This document shows, piece by piece, positions 1 through 7,637 of a stretch of DNA of 64,000 bases; position 1 is the stretch's first letter, and each line of letters starts with the position of its first letter. The notes beneath the pieces were generated by a model. That model saw nothing but the letters and a program-made list of their open reading frames with translations. It made no database searches and was not told the origin of the DNA. The stretch spans positions 45,405 through 109,404 of the forward strand of contig JADMKE010000036.1 in the NCBI GenBank assembly GCA_018780035.1, read 5' to 3'. The position numbers and the translations under genes were made by a program. This DNA comes from Candidatus Sericytochromatia bacterium. GTDB lineage: Bacteria > Cyanobacteriota > Sericytochromatia > UBA7694.

Positions 1-468
1 GCCCAACAAATGGGTTTGCCCTTGAGCGAAGGCAGCCGGGTCCGGGTTTTGGTCGCAGAGGTTCAAGCCTTAAAACAAAATTTACTGTCTGAGAGCGACT
101 TGGAAATAGAGGTCGAAACAGCTCACAACGTCAGCAGTGCTCAACCCCTGATGGTGCATTTGCACAGCACTCCCCAGACAACCGTTTTAACAGAGTGGGA
201 CCCCAGCGAATTGTTGGAACAAGAGCGCCTTCAACCCGAAAAAGTCAAACAGACCTTGCAGAAGGATGTCTTGCCAGCGATCCGTTCAGCCCTGGCACTG
301 AAAACCCCTTTTTATGCCGAAAGTACAGTTCAGACAAGTCAGCCAACGTCTGAACAGCCTTTTGTTTCAGCGGCGCGTCTGGGCCTCTCTGGCAATCAAA
401 ATGTCAAAATCATGGACACCTTGCTCGAAGCCGAGAGCTTAAAAATCCGCTTGTGGATGCTGCCTTAA
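1..468 (+). CDS. Hypothetical protein, 5' end cut by the window
   Basis: The reading frame is open from base 1, and the first ATG at 10 has no ribosome binding site, so this is the C-terminal part (about 155 residues) of a longer gene. The visible part begins with a short beta-rich stretch (GSRVRVLVAEVQ), then a polar, Gln/Glu/Ser-rich region, and ends KIRLWMLP. I do not recognise the family. The composition (many Gln, Leu, Thr; alternating hydrophobics) suits a soluble protein, and no membrane segment is visible. It is followed by a 94-bp gap with a plausible promoter, so it probably is not co-transcribed with the ferritin-like gene. Confidence 0.6.
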   Translation, partial: AQQMGLPLSEGSRVRVLVAEVQALKQNLLSESDLEIEVETAHNVSSAQPLMVHLHSTPQTTVLTEWDPSELLEQERLQPEKVKQTLQKDVLPAIRSALALKTPFYAESTVQTSQPTSEQPFVSAARLGLSGNQNVKIMDTLLEAESLKIRLWMLP

Positions 469-497
469 CCCCTGATCTGCGGTAAGATGAAGTACCT

Positions 498-525
498 GTG
501 ACAAAGACACCTCACTTTTTAGAGT
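498..525 (+). promoter_or_regulatory. Possible sigma-70 promoter of the ferritin-like gene
   Basis: GTGACA (498-503) and TAGAGT (520-525) are separated by 16 bp and lie about 40 bp upstream of the ferritin-like start. Each hexamer matches the consensus at four or five positions. Confidence 0.35.
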
Positions 526-562
526 CGTTTTTGTTCCTTGATCTTTGTTTGGAGTAAACCCC

Positions 563-1033
563 ATGTTTGAAAAAGAAGTAGATAAGAAAAAAGTCACTGA
601 ATTGCTTAACCATATCCTCGAAATGGAAATGGCTGGAATGGTGCGTTACACCCATTACTCTCTGATGGTCTATGGCTATAGTCGGATTCCGATTGTCTCC
701 TGGCTGCGGGAACAGGCCAATGAATCGATGACCCACGCCCTTGAAGCCGGAGAGCTGATCACCAGCCTGGGCGGCCATCCCTCACTGGGCATTGGCCCTC
801 TGCTCGAAACCCACAAACACGATATCGGCGATATCATGCGCGAAGCCATGGAACATGAAAAAAATTCAATCAAAGCCTACCGCGATCTGCTGACTTTGGT
901 CGAAGGCAAATCTATCACCCTGGAAGAATACGCCCGTCGCCTGATTCATGACGAAGTGGTTCACGCCACCGAAGTGGATAAAATGCTGCGCAAACCTGGC
1001 GATCTCAGCTCCTTTGACAGCAATTCCCATTAA
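563..1033 (+). CDS. Ferritin-like / bacterioferritin-type protein
   Basis: This 156-residue four-helix-bundle protein resembles the bacterioferritin/ferritin-like group in length and in the helix signatures EMEMAGMVRYTHYSL, ANESMTHALEAGELI and IHDEVVHATEVDKML. The second di-iron half-site has a clean ExxH (EVVH). In the first half-site the residue three before the His reads Ser (SMTH), so one expected carboxylate ligand may be missing or shifted. The likely role is iron or oxidative-stress handling in the cytoplasm. The ATG at 563 is chosen because GGAG at 551-554 sits 8 nt upstream; a TTG at 545 is in frame but has no such site. The stop overlaps the next start (TAATG), which implies coupling to the DUF423 gene. 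Confidence 0.8.
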   Translation: MFEKEVDKKKVTELLNHILEMEMAGMVRYTHYSLMVYGYSRIPIVSWLREQANESMTHALEAGELITSLGGHPSLGIGPLLETHKHDIGDIMREAMEHEKNSIKAYRDLLTLVEGKSITLEEYARRLIHDEVVHATEVDKMLRKPGDLSSFDSNSH

Positions 1034-1422
1034 TGTCACTTTCTCCAATTGCACGCCAGACCCTCTTGTTTGCAAGCCTGTGGGGCTTTCTCGGAGTAGG
1101 TCTGGGTGCCTTTGGGGCCCACGGACTTAAATCTCAGCTCTCACCCGCCTTGCTGCTGGTTTTTGAAACCGGGGTGAAGTACCAGATGTATCATGCCCTG
1201 GCCCTGCTGGGGTTGGTGCTTTTATTTCCTTCAGACAGCGCTCCCCCAGCGCTGGTCTGGGCCAGTCGGCTCTTTTCTCTGGGTATCTTGATCTTTTCAG
1301 GCAGCCTCTACCTGCTGAGTTTAACCGGTGTCCGGACTTGGGGGGCTGTCACGCCCTTGGGAGGACTGGCCTTTTTGTCAGCCTGGGCCTGTTTGGCTTA
1401 TTATGCATGGAAATCCCGCTAA
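1033..1422 (+). CDS. DUF423 family inner-membrane protein
   Basis: This 129-residue protein has four hydrophobic segments and the DUF423 (YgdD-type) pattern: GAFGAHGL near residue 30, KYQMYHALALL near 50, and a C-terminal FSGSLYLLSLTG..WGAVTPLGG. The family is widespread and small, and its molecular function is not established. The start overlaps the stop of the ferritin-like gene (TAATG), so the two are probably translated in tandem. That pairing may be fortuitous. Confidence 0.85.
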   Translation: MSLSPIARQTLLFASLWGFLGVGLGAFGAHGLKSQLSPALLLVFETGVKYQMYHALALLGLVLLFPSDSAPPALVWASRLFSLGILIFSGSLYLLSLTGVRTWGAVTPLGGLAFLSAWACLAYYAWKSR

Positions 1423-1451
1423 AGCCCTCCCCAGAGAGACAACTCACATGG

Positions 1452-1483
1452 TATTTTAGATTGTAAGTATTTTAGGTTGTAAA
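1452..1483 (+). repeat. Two tandem copies of a 16-bp AT-rich repeat
   Basis: TATTTTAGATTGTAAG (1452-1467) is followed immediately by TATTTTAGGTTGTAAA (1468-1483), 14 of 16 identical. It lies 35 bp upstream of the modular lipoprotein start. A tandem site of this kind may bind a regulator or contain the promoter, but I could not place a convincing -35/-10 pair. Confidence 0.6.
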
Positions 1484-1517
1484 ATAATTTCACAATCCTG
1501 ACCATGGAAAACGAACA

Positions 1518-3677
1518 ATGAAACAAAGACTCGCTGCGTCTCTTATCTTGGGCTCATTTGTATTTGGACTCAATGCCTGTGATTCCCCTTCAGCACTGTT
1601 AATTAGTCAAAATGGCAATAGCCAACCCCTCACACTCAGAGCCAATTTACAGGCTGCTGCAAGTGCCCTTCAGGTAGCAACCCTGACCATCACAGAAGTG
1701 GATAAATTGCCCACCCCTTTACGCACAGCAGGACTGATTGAAATTATTTATGACACCAGCAAATCACGTATTCCCGGCACCCGCAATTCAGATGGCAGCT
1801 TAACCTTCCCTTTTCGCTCCAGCCGCCCGATTTCGGGTGATGGGTCTTTGCCTGTGATTCTGGTCGGTGATCGTGGATTGAGCTATCCCGTGCAACTGGA
1901 AACCGGCTCTGAATTGGCCCTCAATTCCCCCGGCATTCTGATCAGCCCCACCAACAATGTGACAGTGGGCAGCAACCTGCAGCTCAAGGCCAATTTTAAA
2001 CAGGCTGAAAGTGCCAGCAATTACGATTTTACGTGGTCTTATGCCGCCTCTCAGGTTGGGCCTTGGCAGGCCATCAGCGGCAATACCTCAGAAGTACGCA
2101 TGGATGCAACCCGCATCGGCAATTATTATTTGCGTCTGGAAATGCGCAACCGCCAAAGCCAGAGCGTCTCGAGTTATATCACGCCCTCGGCGCTTTTGCG
2201 TGTGCAGGACAGCGATCGACTGGCATTGACCACCCCGGCTTCAGGGGTTGTACTCGAAGGCGAGCGCATTGAACTCGAAGCCAATTTACCCGAATACGAC
2301 AAACTTGAAAACCTGCGCTATCTCTGGTCTTACTCAGCTTCTCTGCAGGGCAATTTTGCCCCGATCAGCGAAGAGGGCAAAAAAATCTCTTGGGAAACCC
2401 CACGGGCGGGCAGTTATTACCTGCGTCTGCAAGTCTTAACTCAGACGGGCAATGCCACTTACACCTCCTCCAAAACCCTGGTCCAGGTCGCCCAGGCCGA
2501 CTCCGTGATTCAAACCACGCCCCCCACAGGCTCGCTGGTGCGCGGCGATGCCGTCACCCTTAAAAGCACCTTGGCTGCCTCGCCAGATCTGAGTTACACC
2601 TGGTTTTATGGTTTTAGCCCCCAGGGCAGTTTTACCCCGATCCCAGGCAGTGGTAGCAGTGTCAATTGGACCCCCAATCTCACGGGCGATTTTTACTTGC
2701 GCTTGCGCACCTTTGATGCCAAAACCAACCAGAGCCGCACCTATACCTCTTCAAAATCTTTGGTCAGTGTGCGCGACAGCGACAGCGTCTTTAGCACCAG
2801 TCCGGCTCCCGCCAGCCTGCTCAAAGGTGATAGCGTGCAATTGACCCTCAACCAAAGCAATGTTGAGAACGTGATCTGGAGTTATGCCAGCACGGCCCAA
2901 GGGCCCTTTCTGCCCATTCCCGCCACAGGCAAAAGTGTGAATTGGAGCCCTGCTGCCCCTGGCAGTTATTATCTCAAAGCTGAGGCTCCGCGCAGCGATG
3001 GGAGCCTTGCCACCTGGATCTCCGCCAATTCGATGGTGACAGTGGCCGACCGGGGAGATGCAATCAGTACCGAACCGGCGTTGGGACAATTGCAATTGGG
3101 CCAAGCCGTCAGCCTGCGCTCCAGTGTCAAATTGACCAATGCCCGCTATAGCTGGTCGTATGCCAGCAATGCCACAGGCCCCTTTACCCCCGTTCCCTCA
3201 CTGGAGTCCCAGCCCCTTTCAACCGTGACCTGGTACCCCACCCAAAGCGGCAGCTATTACATCAAACTGGATATCAACGATCCCCAAAGCCGTTCCAGCG
3301 TGAGTTTCACCTCGGAGCAAGCCCTGGTACAGGTTCAAGAGGCCCAGCCCTTTTTCACCTCCGATCCCAGCAGTGGGCGGGTCAAGTCCTCGGACCATAT
3401 CCTAATCAAGGCCCGTTTTGACTCTGGTGGTCGGGCCTTTAATTATGGCTGGGCCTACAGTACCGGTGCAGCAGGCCCCTTTACCCCATTGGGGGGCAGC
3501 ACCTTGCCCGAGTATTTCTGGAATCAACCCCTGAAAACACAGGGCAGTTATTATGTGCGCTTTACGGCGACCCCACCGGGTTCCGACCGCAGCCTGAGTT
3601 ATTTCTCTCAGGTGCCCCTGCTCTTTGTCAGCAGCAGTGACGCTGGTTCGCCTGAATTTGGCACCGTCACCCGCTAA
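1518..3677 (+). CDS. Surface lipoprotein with six repeated Ig-like modules
   Basis: The 719-residue protein starts with a lipoprotein signal peptide ending in the lipobox LNAC (Cys about residue 21), so it should be lipid-anchored. After a roughly 110-residue N-terminal domain it has six modules of about 90 residues. Each opens with a TTPxxGxxxxGDxxxL-type strand, has a W(S/F/A)YA core followed by GPFTPI-like residues, and closes with SYYLRL-like strands. The layout is that of a beta-sandwich (Ig/PKD-like) stalk or adhesin. Modules differ enough in DNA that they are old rather than recent duplications. No enzyme motif was seen. A second lipoprotein follows at 3817 after a hairpin. Function unknown; adhesion or binding at the cell surface is inference. 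Confidence 0.75.
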   Translation: MKQRLAASLILGSFVFGLNACDSPSALLISQNGNSQPLTLRANLQAAASALQVATLTITEVDKLPTPLRTAGLIEIIYDTSKSRIPGTRNSDGSLTFPFRSSRPISGDGSLPVILVGDRGLSYPVQLETGSELALNSPGILISPTNNVTVGSNLQLKANFKQAESASNYDFTWSYAASQVGPWQAISGNTSEVRMDATRIGNYYLRLEMRNRQSQSVSSYITPSALLRVQDSDRLALTTPASGVVLEGERIELEANLPEYDKLENLRYLWSYSASLQGNFAPISEEGKKISWETPRAGSYYLRLQVLTQTGNATYTSSKTLVQVAQADSVIQTTPPTGSLVRGDAVTLKSTLAASPDLSYTWFYGFSPQGSFTPIPGSGSSVNWTPNLTGDFYLRLRTFDAKTNQSRTYTSSKSLVSVRDSDSVFSTSPAPASLLKGDSVQLTLNQSNVENVIWSYASTAQGPFLPIPATGKSVNWSPAAPGSYYLKAEAPRSDGSLATWISANSMVTVADRGDAISTEPALGQLQLGQAVSLRSSVKLTNARYSWSYASNATGPFTPVPSLESQPLSTVTWYPTQSGSYYIKLDINDPQSRSSVSFTSEQALVQVQEAQPFFTSDPSSGRVKSSDHILIKARFDSGGRAFNYGWAYSTGAAGPFTPLGGSTLPEYFWNQPLKTQGSYYVRFTATPPGSDRSLSYFSQVPLLFVSSSDAGSPEFGTVTR

Positions 3678-3718
3678 AAGCAGATCTCACGCAGCCCTGA
3701 ACGGATGGGTGTGCCTTC

Positions 3719-3748
3719 AGCCCTTGGCAAACAAACTGCCGAGGGGCT
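3719..3748 (+). other. Hairpin between two lipoprotein genes
   Basis: AGCCCTTGGCA (3719-3729) pairs with TGCCGAGGGGCT (3737-3748) with one wobble and one bulge. No T-run follows, so it is at most a weak terminator or an RNA-stabilising stem. Confidence 0.35.
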
Positions 3749-3816
3749 AGGAAGTATGCTCAAGATCCGGTAAAATACCCTTTAATCTGTCCGGATGTTC
3801 GAGAAAGGTATTGTTT

Positions 3817-5052
3817 ATGTTACCCAAAATGTTGCCCAATTCCACTGCCCTGCGTGTCTTGGCCGTTTCGATTTTATTGGCCGCCTGTAGTCCCTTGATT
3901 ACAACACCAGGTCTGCGCTCAGCCTCCCCGGTGCTCTTGCAAAAACAGAGCAGTGGTCCTGCCATTGACGACAGTGAATTGAGCAGCCCCCTCAAAGCCA
4001 ATCTCTTGCCCCAAATCGAACAGGAAGCCACCCGCCGCGAAGGCAATCAACTCGTGTTTCGGGCTGTTCCGCTCAGCCGCCAAGGCCAACGCCCCCTGAA
4101 TTCCAGCCGCTTGGACGTGCAGGGCCAATTTAACTATTACGATTTGCAAGGTCAATTGCAACCGGCCGCCAATACCACAGTCGCCCTCTATCAAGGTAGC
4201 CGCAAAGTGGGTCAGGTCTTGACCAGCTCCGATGGCCGCTGGAGCATGGCCGCACCCGCACCCGGCAATTACCAAGTGCGTTACAGCTTTGCCAATCCCC
4301 GCTGGAATATCGAACGTTACAGTTGGGACGGCCCCCAAGTCAGTGTTCAGGGTGCCGTAGATACCGGGGCTTATACCCTTGAAAAAGGCAGCAAAAACGC
4401 CGAAGCAGCCTTTATTCATGATGTGTACAACCGCGCCCTGCGCCTGTTTGAGCGGGAGCAAATGGATCTGAGCTGGTGGTCACACACGATCAAGACTGTC
4501 TGGCCGGGTTCTGGCGACTATTACAGCTTTTATACGGTCAATTTAACCGGCGCCCAGCAATGGGATGTCAATGGCCATGAAATTGGCCACGCCATTTATG
4601 ATCAGGCCCTCAATGCCAATTCAACCGGCGGGCAGCACAAAATTGACGAATGTTATAACGGCACGTTGGCCTTTTCCGAAGGGTTTGCCACCTTTTTCTC
4701 TGGGGCTGTGCATTTAGAGCGCAACGACGAAGATGCGCGTTTTGGGCCCTATTTGGTGCCGCGCCGCGCGCCAATTAGAATGGAAAACACCCCCGCTGAC
4801 GTCTGCCCTGGCAATCGCAATGAGTGGCGCGTTTCATCTGTACTCTGGGACGTGTACGACACCCATGCCGATGGTGCTGACCAGTTCAGCCTTTCACTCA
4901 AAGAGATCTTCTCGCTCTTTGCCCAAACCAACAAACCTGCCATTAACAGTGCCTTGGATGCTTACCAATTGCTAAAAGAGCGCACCCCTGCAGAGGCACG
5001 TCCTGTGTTGCGCCAAATTTTTGAGCAAAACACCATGGAAGTCAAAGACTGA
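3817..5052 (+). CDS. Lipoprotein zinc metalloprotease (HEIGH motif)
   Basis: The 411-residue product has a signal peptide and lipobox (LLAAC), so it is a predicted lipid-anchored, extracytoplasmic protein. Residues about 95-165 look like a carboxypeptidase-regulatory-type beta sandwich (strands around VALYQGSRKVGQV and DGRWSMAAPAPGNYQVRY). The catalytic part carries HEIGH at residues 254-258 and FSEGFATFF with Glu about 288, the HExxH-then-Glu arrangement of gluzincin-type peptidases. The substrate is unknown. The ATG at 3817 follows a purine-rich AAAGG; a TTG at 3811 is in frame but less likely. It probably acts on proteins at or outside the cell surface (inference from the anchor and motif). 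Confidence 0.75.
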   Translation: MLPKMLPNSTALRVLAVSILLAACSPLITTPGLRSASPVLLQKQSSGPAIDDSELSSPLKANLLPQIEQEATRREGNQLVFRAVPLSRQGQRPLNSSRLDVQGQFNYYDLQGQLQPAANTTVALYQGSRKVGQVLTSSDGRWSMAAPAPGNYQVRYSFANPRWNIERYSWDGPQVSVQGAVDTGAYTLEKGSKNAEAAFIHDVYNRALRLFEREQMDLSWWSHTIKTVWPGSGDYYSFYTVNLTGAQQWDVNGHEIGHAIYDQALNANSTGGQHKIDECYNGTLAFSEGFATFFSGAVHLERNDEDARFGPYLVPRRAPIRMENTPADVCPGNRNEWRVSSVLWDVYDTHADGADQFSLSLKEIFSLFAQTNKPAINSALDAYQLLKERTPAEARPVLRQIFEQNTMEVKD

Positions 5053-5169
5053 TACTGGGCTGTTTGTAGCGTTGCGGCCAGGGGTGGGCAGAGAAGGCAA
5101 TAGGAGGCCCGCCGGTCCAGGATGGACAGCTGCATGCTCAGCTTAAGCCCCAACGGGAATTGGTGCGTG

Positions 5170-5178
5170 TGTTATAAT
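5170..5178 (+). promoter_or_regulatory. Extended -10 promoter upstream of trxA
   Basis: TGTTATAAT gives a perfect TATAAT (5173-5178) preceded by TG one base upstream, the extended -10 form. It is about 90 bp before the thioredoxin start, leaving a leader of about 80 nt. No good -35 is seen, which is common for extended -10 promoters. Confidence 0.6.
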
Positions 5179-5267
5179 TCAGATCCGGTTGCAGCAGCAA
5201 TGCCTTTTCATCTGCAAATTTAACTGCAAACGTTTAGAATTGGTGAAGGAGTTTTCAACCCAATATC

Positions 5268-5591
5268 ATGGCCGTAAAAGAAGTCAACGATCAAAATTTT
5301 GCTGAAGAAGTACTCAATGCAAGTTCTCCCGTTTTAGTCGATTTTTGGGCGCCCTGGTGTGGCCCCTGCCGCCTGGTCTCCCCCGTGGTAGAAGAAATTG
5401 CCAAAGATTACGATGGCAAACTCAAAGTTGTCAAAGTCAATACCGATGACAATCCCGAAACTGCCAGCAATTACCATATCAGCGGGATTCCCTCACTGCT
5501 GCTGTTTAAAGAAGGCCAAGTGGCGGATCAAATCGTCGGCGCTGTGCCCAAAGCCAAGCTTTCCAATATGGTCAGCCAGCACGTTTCTTAA
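5268..5591 (+). CDS. trxA: Thioredoxin
   Basis: This 107-residue single thioredoxin domain has the active site WCGPC (Cys31 and Cys34), the preceding DFWAPW strand and the cis-proline loop SGIPSLLLF. Length and motif are canonical. It is a cytoplasmic dithiol reductant for ribonucleotide reductase, peroxiredoxins and other proteins. An extended -10 lies upstream and a strong terminator immediately downstream, so it is monocistronic. Confidence 0.97.
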   Translation: MAVKEVNDQNFAEEVLNASSPVLVDFWAPWCGPCRLVSPVVEEIAKDYDGKLKVVKVNTDDNPETASNYHISGIPSLLLFKEGQVADQIVGAVPKAKLSNMVSQHVS

Positions 5592-5621
5592 ACGCACCAG
5601 CTGAGTTTAACCCCAAATCAA

Positions 5622-5651
5622 AAGCCCCCTGAGTTTATCAGGGGGCTTTTT
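5622..5651 (+). terminator. Rho-independent terminator of trxA
   Basis: A perfect 10-bp stem AGCCCCCTGA (5623-5632) / TCAGGGGGCT (5638-5647) with loop GTTTA is followed by a T tract. The A-rich left flank could also help terminate the convergent DUF2993 operon. Confidence 0.9.
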
Positions 5652-5671
5652 AGCTGTCTGCACAACTTTGC

Positions 5672-6439
5672 TTATTTCAGCGCGGGCAATTGTTTGAGCT
5701 CGACTTCAGCGACCAATTCAATCGCGTCGTTGAGGAAATGCATTTCGCGGAAATAGAGCTGCATATCATCATTGCTGAGTTTGCTCAGGTCAATCAGGGG
5801 ATTGACTTCATCGAGCACCGATTGAATCACGTCGGGCGAAACGGGGTGATCCATGGTTACCGCATTGGCCGCAGCCAGTTTGACTGTGCGCTCGGAGCCC
5901 AATTTAAACACCCCACCGACTTCAAAGGGAATCGTAAAAAAGCCGCCCATGGTGGTGGCTTTGCCACTCAAAACGGCTTTGCCTGCCTGCAGATCCATGC
6001 TCAACATCGAGATATCCGCCCCAAAGGAGGAAAGCAATTCTTGGTTTTCCAAGATTTTTTCGAGCATGGCCTGAAAGGTATCGGACTGCAAGAATTTGTT
6101 TAAACCCGCTTCGGTAATGCGGATCCGCACCACACCCTGGGTAGGCGCCCGCAACTGCATCTGATCGGTGTCCAGATTCAGGCGATCCACACGCAGGGAG
6201 ACAGAATCAACGGGAAACTCAGAGAGTGTAAAGCGCTGAGCATCCACTTCAAGATAGGCCATTTGCCCTGCCAGCAGAGTAAAGCTGGGAGCTTCAGGGT
6301 GCACCTTGACGCGCAAATGTTCGGGATGATTGAGGGCCTGATCGACTTTGTCATGTAAGATGCCATTGGCAACATTGGGGGCCACGCCACCCAAGGTCAT
6401 GATAAATCCAAGGACGATTGCAAGTATTGTAATAACCAT
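5672..6439 (-). CDS. DUF2993 (LmeA-like) lipid-binding-type protein
   Basis: This 255-residue protein has one N-terminal membrane segment or signal anchor (residues 1-18) and then a soluble region with the DUF2993 layout: amphipathic beta strands such as VRIRITEAGLNKFL and a C-terminal IELVAEVELKQLP. Family members include mycobacterial LmeA, a periplasmic phospholipid-binding protein, and many cyanobacterial homologues. A tubular lipid-binding fold at the membrane is therefore plausible. Its ATG overlaps the spoVS stop (TAATG), so the two are co-translated. Confidence 0.7.
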   Translation of the reverse strand: MVITILAIVLGFIMTLGGVAPNVANGILHDKVDQALNHPEHLRVKVHPEAPSFTLLAGQMAYLEVDAQRFTLSEFPVDSVSLRVDRLNLDTDQMQLRAPTQGVVRIRITEAGLNKFLQSDTFQAMLEKILENQELLSSFGADISMLSMDLQAGKAVLSGKATTMGGFFTIPFEVGGVFKLGSERTVKLAAANAVTMDHPVSPDVIQSVLDEVNPLIDLSKLSNDDMQLYFREMHFLNDAIELVAEVELKQLPALK

Positions 6440-6702
6440 TAGCGCCGTGCTTCCACCATTAATTTAATTGCTGTCCGCTCTTCTCCGTCGATAAGCACAT
6501 CGACAAAGGCCGGAATAAAAACCAGATCGAGACCACTGGGGGCCACATAACCACGGGCAATGGCAATGGCTTTGACGGCCTGATTGACAGCACCTGCGCC
6601 AATGGCCTGAATTTCAACATACCCTTTTTCCCGAACGACCCCCGCCAAAGCACCGGCGACAGACGTAGGTTTGGAACGCGATGAAACCTTGAGAACGTCC
6701 AT
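6439..6702 (-). CDS. spoVS: Stage V sporulation protein S family protein
   Basis: The 87-residue protein matches the SpoVS/Alba-like family nearly end to end: VSSRSKPTSVAGALAG, an IGAGAVNQAVKAIAIARG core, and a C-terminal FVDVLIDGEERTAIKL. SpoVS occurs in sporeformers and many non-sporeformers (cyanobacteria, Thermus) and has a nucleic-acid-binding-type fold. Its role outside sporulation is unsettled. The ATG at 6702 is preceded by AAAGGAG. A TATAAT box lies about 80 bp upstream on the same strand. It is the first gene of a two-gene unit with DUF2993. Confidence 0.93.
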   Translation of the reverse strand: MDVLKVSSRSKPTSVAGALAGVVREKGYVEIQAIGAGAVNQAVKAIAIARGYVAPSGLDLVFIPAFVDVLIDGEERTAIKLMVEARR

Positions 6703-6779
6703 TGCTTCATTACTCCTTTAGTGTGGCTGCATTTATTGTTGCTACATTGAAGCCTGTTACGATCGATGACTGTGCATTT

Positions 6780-6785
6780 ATTATA
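6780..6785 (-). promoter_or_regulatory. -10 element upstream of spoVS
   Basis: A perfect TATAAT reads on the minus strand (6785 to 6780), about 78 bp upstream of the spoVS start. The best -35-like hexamer (TTGATA, 6804-6799) is only 13 bp away, so the -35 assignment is unsafe. Confidence 0.45.
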
Positions 6786-6851
6786 CCCTTTTTTGTGGTA
6801 TCAATCGAGAGGGGAGCCCCGCTGCCCCACGCCAGGGACGAGGATTGCGCC

Positions 6852-7634
6852 TCAAAGAACCCATTCTCGTCCCTTTAAACCCGGGGCATAAGCAGGATGG
6901 GTCAATCGAATTTCGAGGCTGTAACGGGGCAGGAACATACTCTCAGTCAGCCAAGTTCGGTGAAAGAGATAAGCGTCAAAGACAAGCAAATCGCCAGGCT
7001 CCATCTCGGGTTGCCAAAACTGATCACGTGAGGCCTGGGCCTGTATTGCAGAAACATCGCGCTGTTGGTAGAGGGGAGTGAGCGGGTCGAGGTTGAGTTC
7101 AAACCAAACCCGGTTTTGGGGCCTCAACCAGAGTTCCAGGCCAGGGGCATTGCGCCCACAGGAATCAAGTGGAATCCAAAAATTGAGTGCAGGCCGCCCC
7201 CCCAAAAACTCAGCATCCTGATGAAAGGGAATTTGGCGTTCGGGCCAAAAGGGGTGCTGGCGGCGTGGCTGGCTGTTTTTTTCGATCAAGAAAAGCGAGG
7301 GCCCCAAAACAGCGCTTAAAAAGGGCTTCAAACTATCTATGCCCAAAAGGCAGGTATACAGATTTGCTTCACCTTCAGAATGCTCGGCCAAGGGCAAGAG
7401 CCCCTCTTCAAAAGGCAAATGGCCGTATTGAAAGAGCTTGTGATAAGCCGACTGTGTCATCTGGCCACTTTGCCAGGCCTGATCCGCCTCGGCATAATGC
7501 GCTTCCAGTTCTGCTTTCGCAGCCTGCAAAAGCGGCAGCGGCAAGATTTCCCGCAGCAAGAAACAGCCCTTTTGCTGAAGGGCTGTTTGCAGTACATCAG
7601 CAGGAGGAACCTCACCGAAGTCAGGCAAAGTCAT
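6852..7634 (-). CDS. PhyH-type Fe(II)/2-oxoglutarate dioxygenase
   Basis: The 260-residue protein has the phytanoyl-CoA dioxygenase layout. The metal triad can be read as His138 and Asp140 (PFHQDAEF) with a distal His225 (DAYLFHRTW), and an Arg (237 or 243) is placed to bind 2-oxoglutarate. It should hydroxylate or oxidise a small molecule in the cytoplasm; the substrate cannot be told. Its ATG lies 3 nt after the stop of the 868-residue coiled-coil gene and has no clear Shine-Dalgarno sequence, which suggests translational coupling. Confidence 0.8.
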   Translation of the reverse strand: MTLPDFGEVPPADVLQTALQQKGCFLLREILPLPLLQAAKAELEAHYAEADQAWQSGQMTQSAYHKLFQYGHLPFEEGLLPLAEHSEGEANLYTCLLGIDSLKPFLSAVLGPSLFLIEKNSQPRRQHPFWPERQIPFHQDAEFLGGRPALNFWIPLDSCGRNAPGLELWLRPQNRVWFELNLDPLTPLYQQRDVSAIQAQASRDQFWQPEMEPGDLLVFDAYLFHRTWLTESMFLPRYSLEIRLTHPAYAPGLKGREWVL

Positions 7635-7637
7635 GGT

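Noticed and set aside
6835..6873. Inverted repeat GGGACGAG/CTCGTCCC at the end of the dioxygenase gene
   Set aside because: Loop of 23 nt and no T tract; may be chance.
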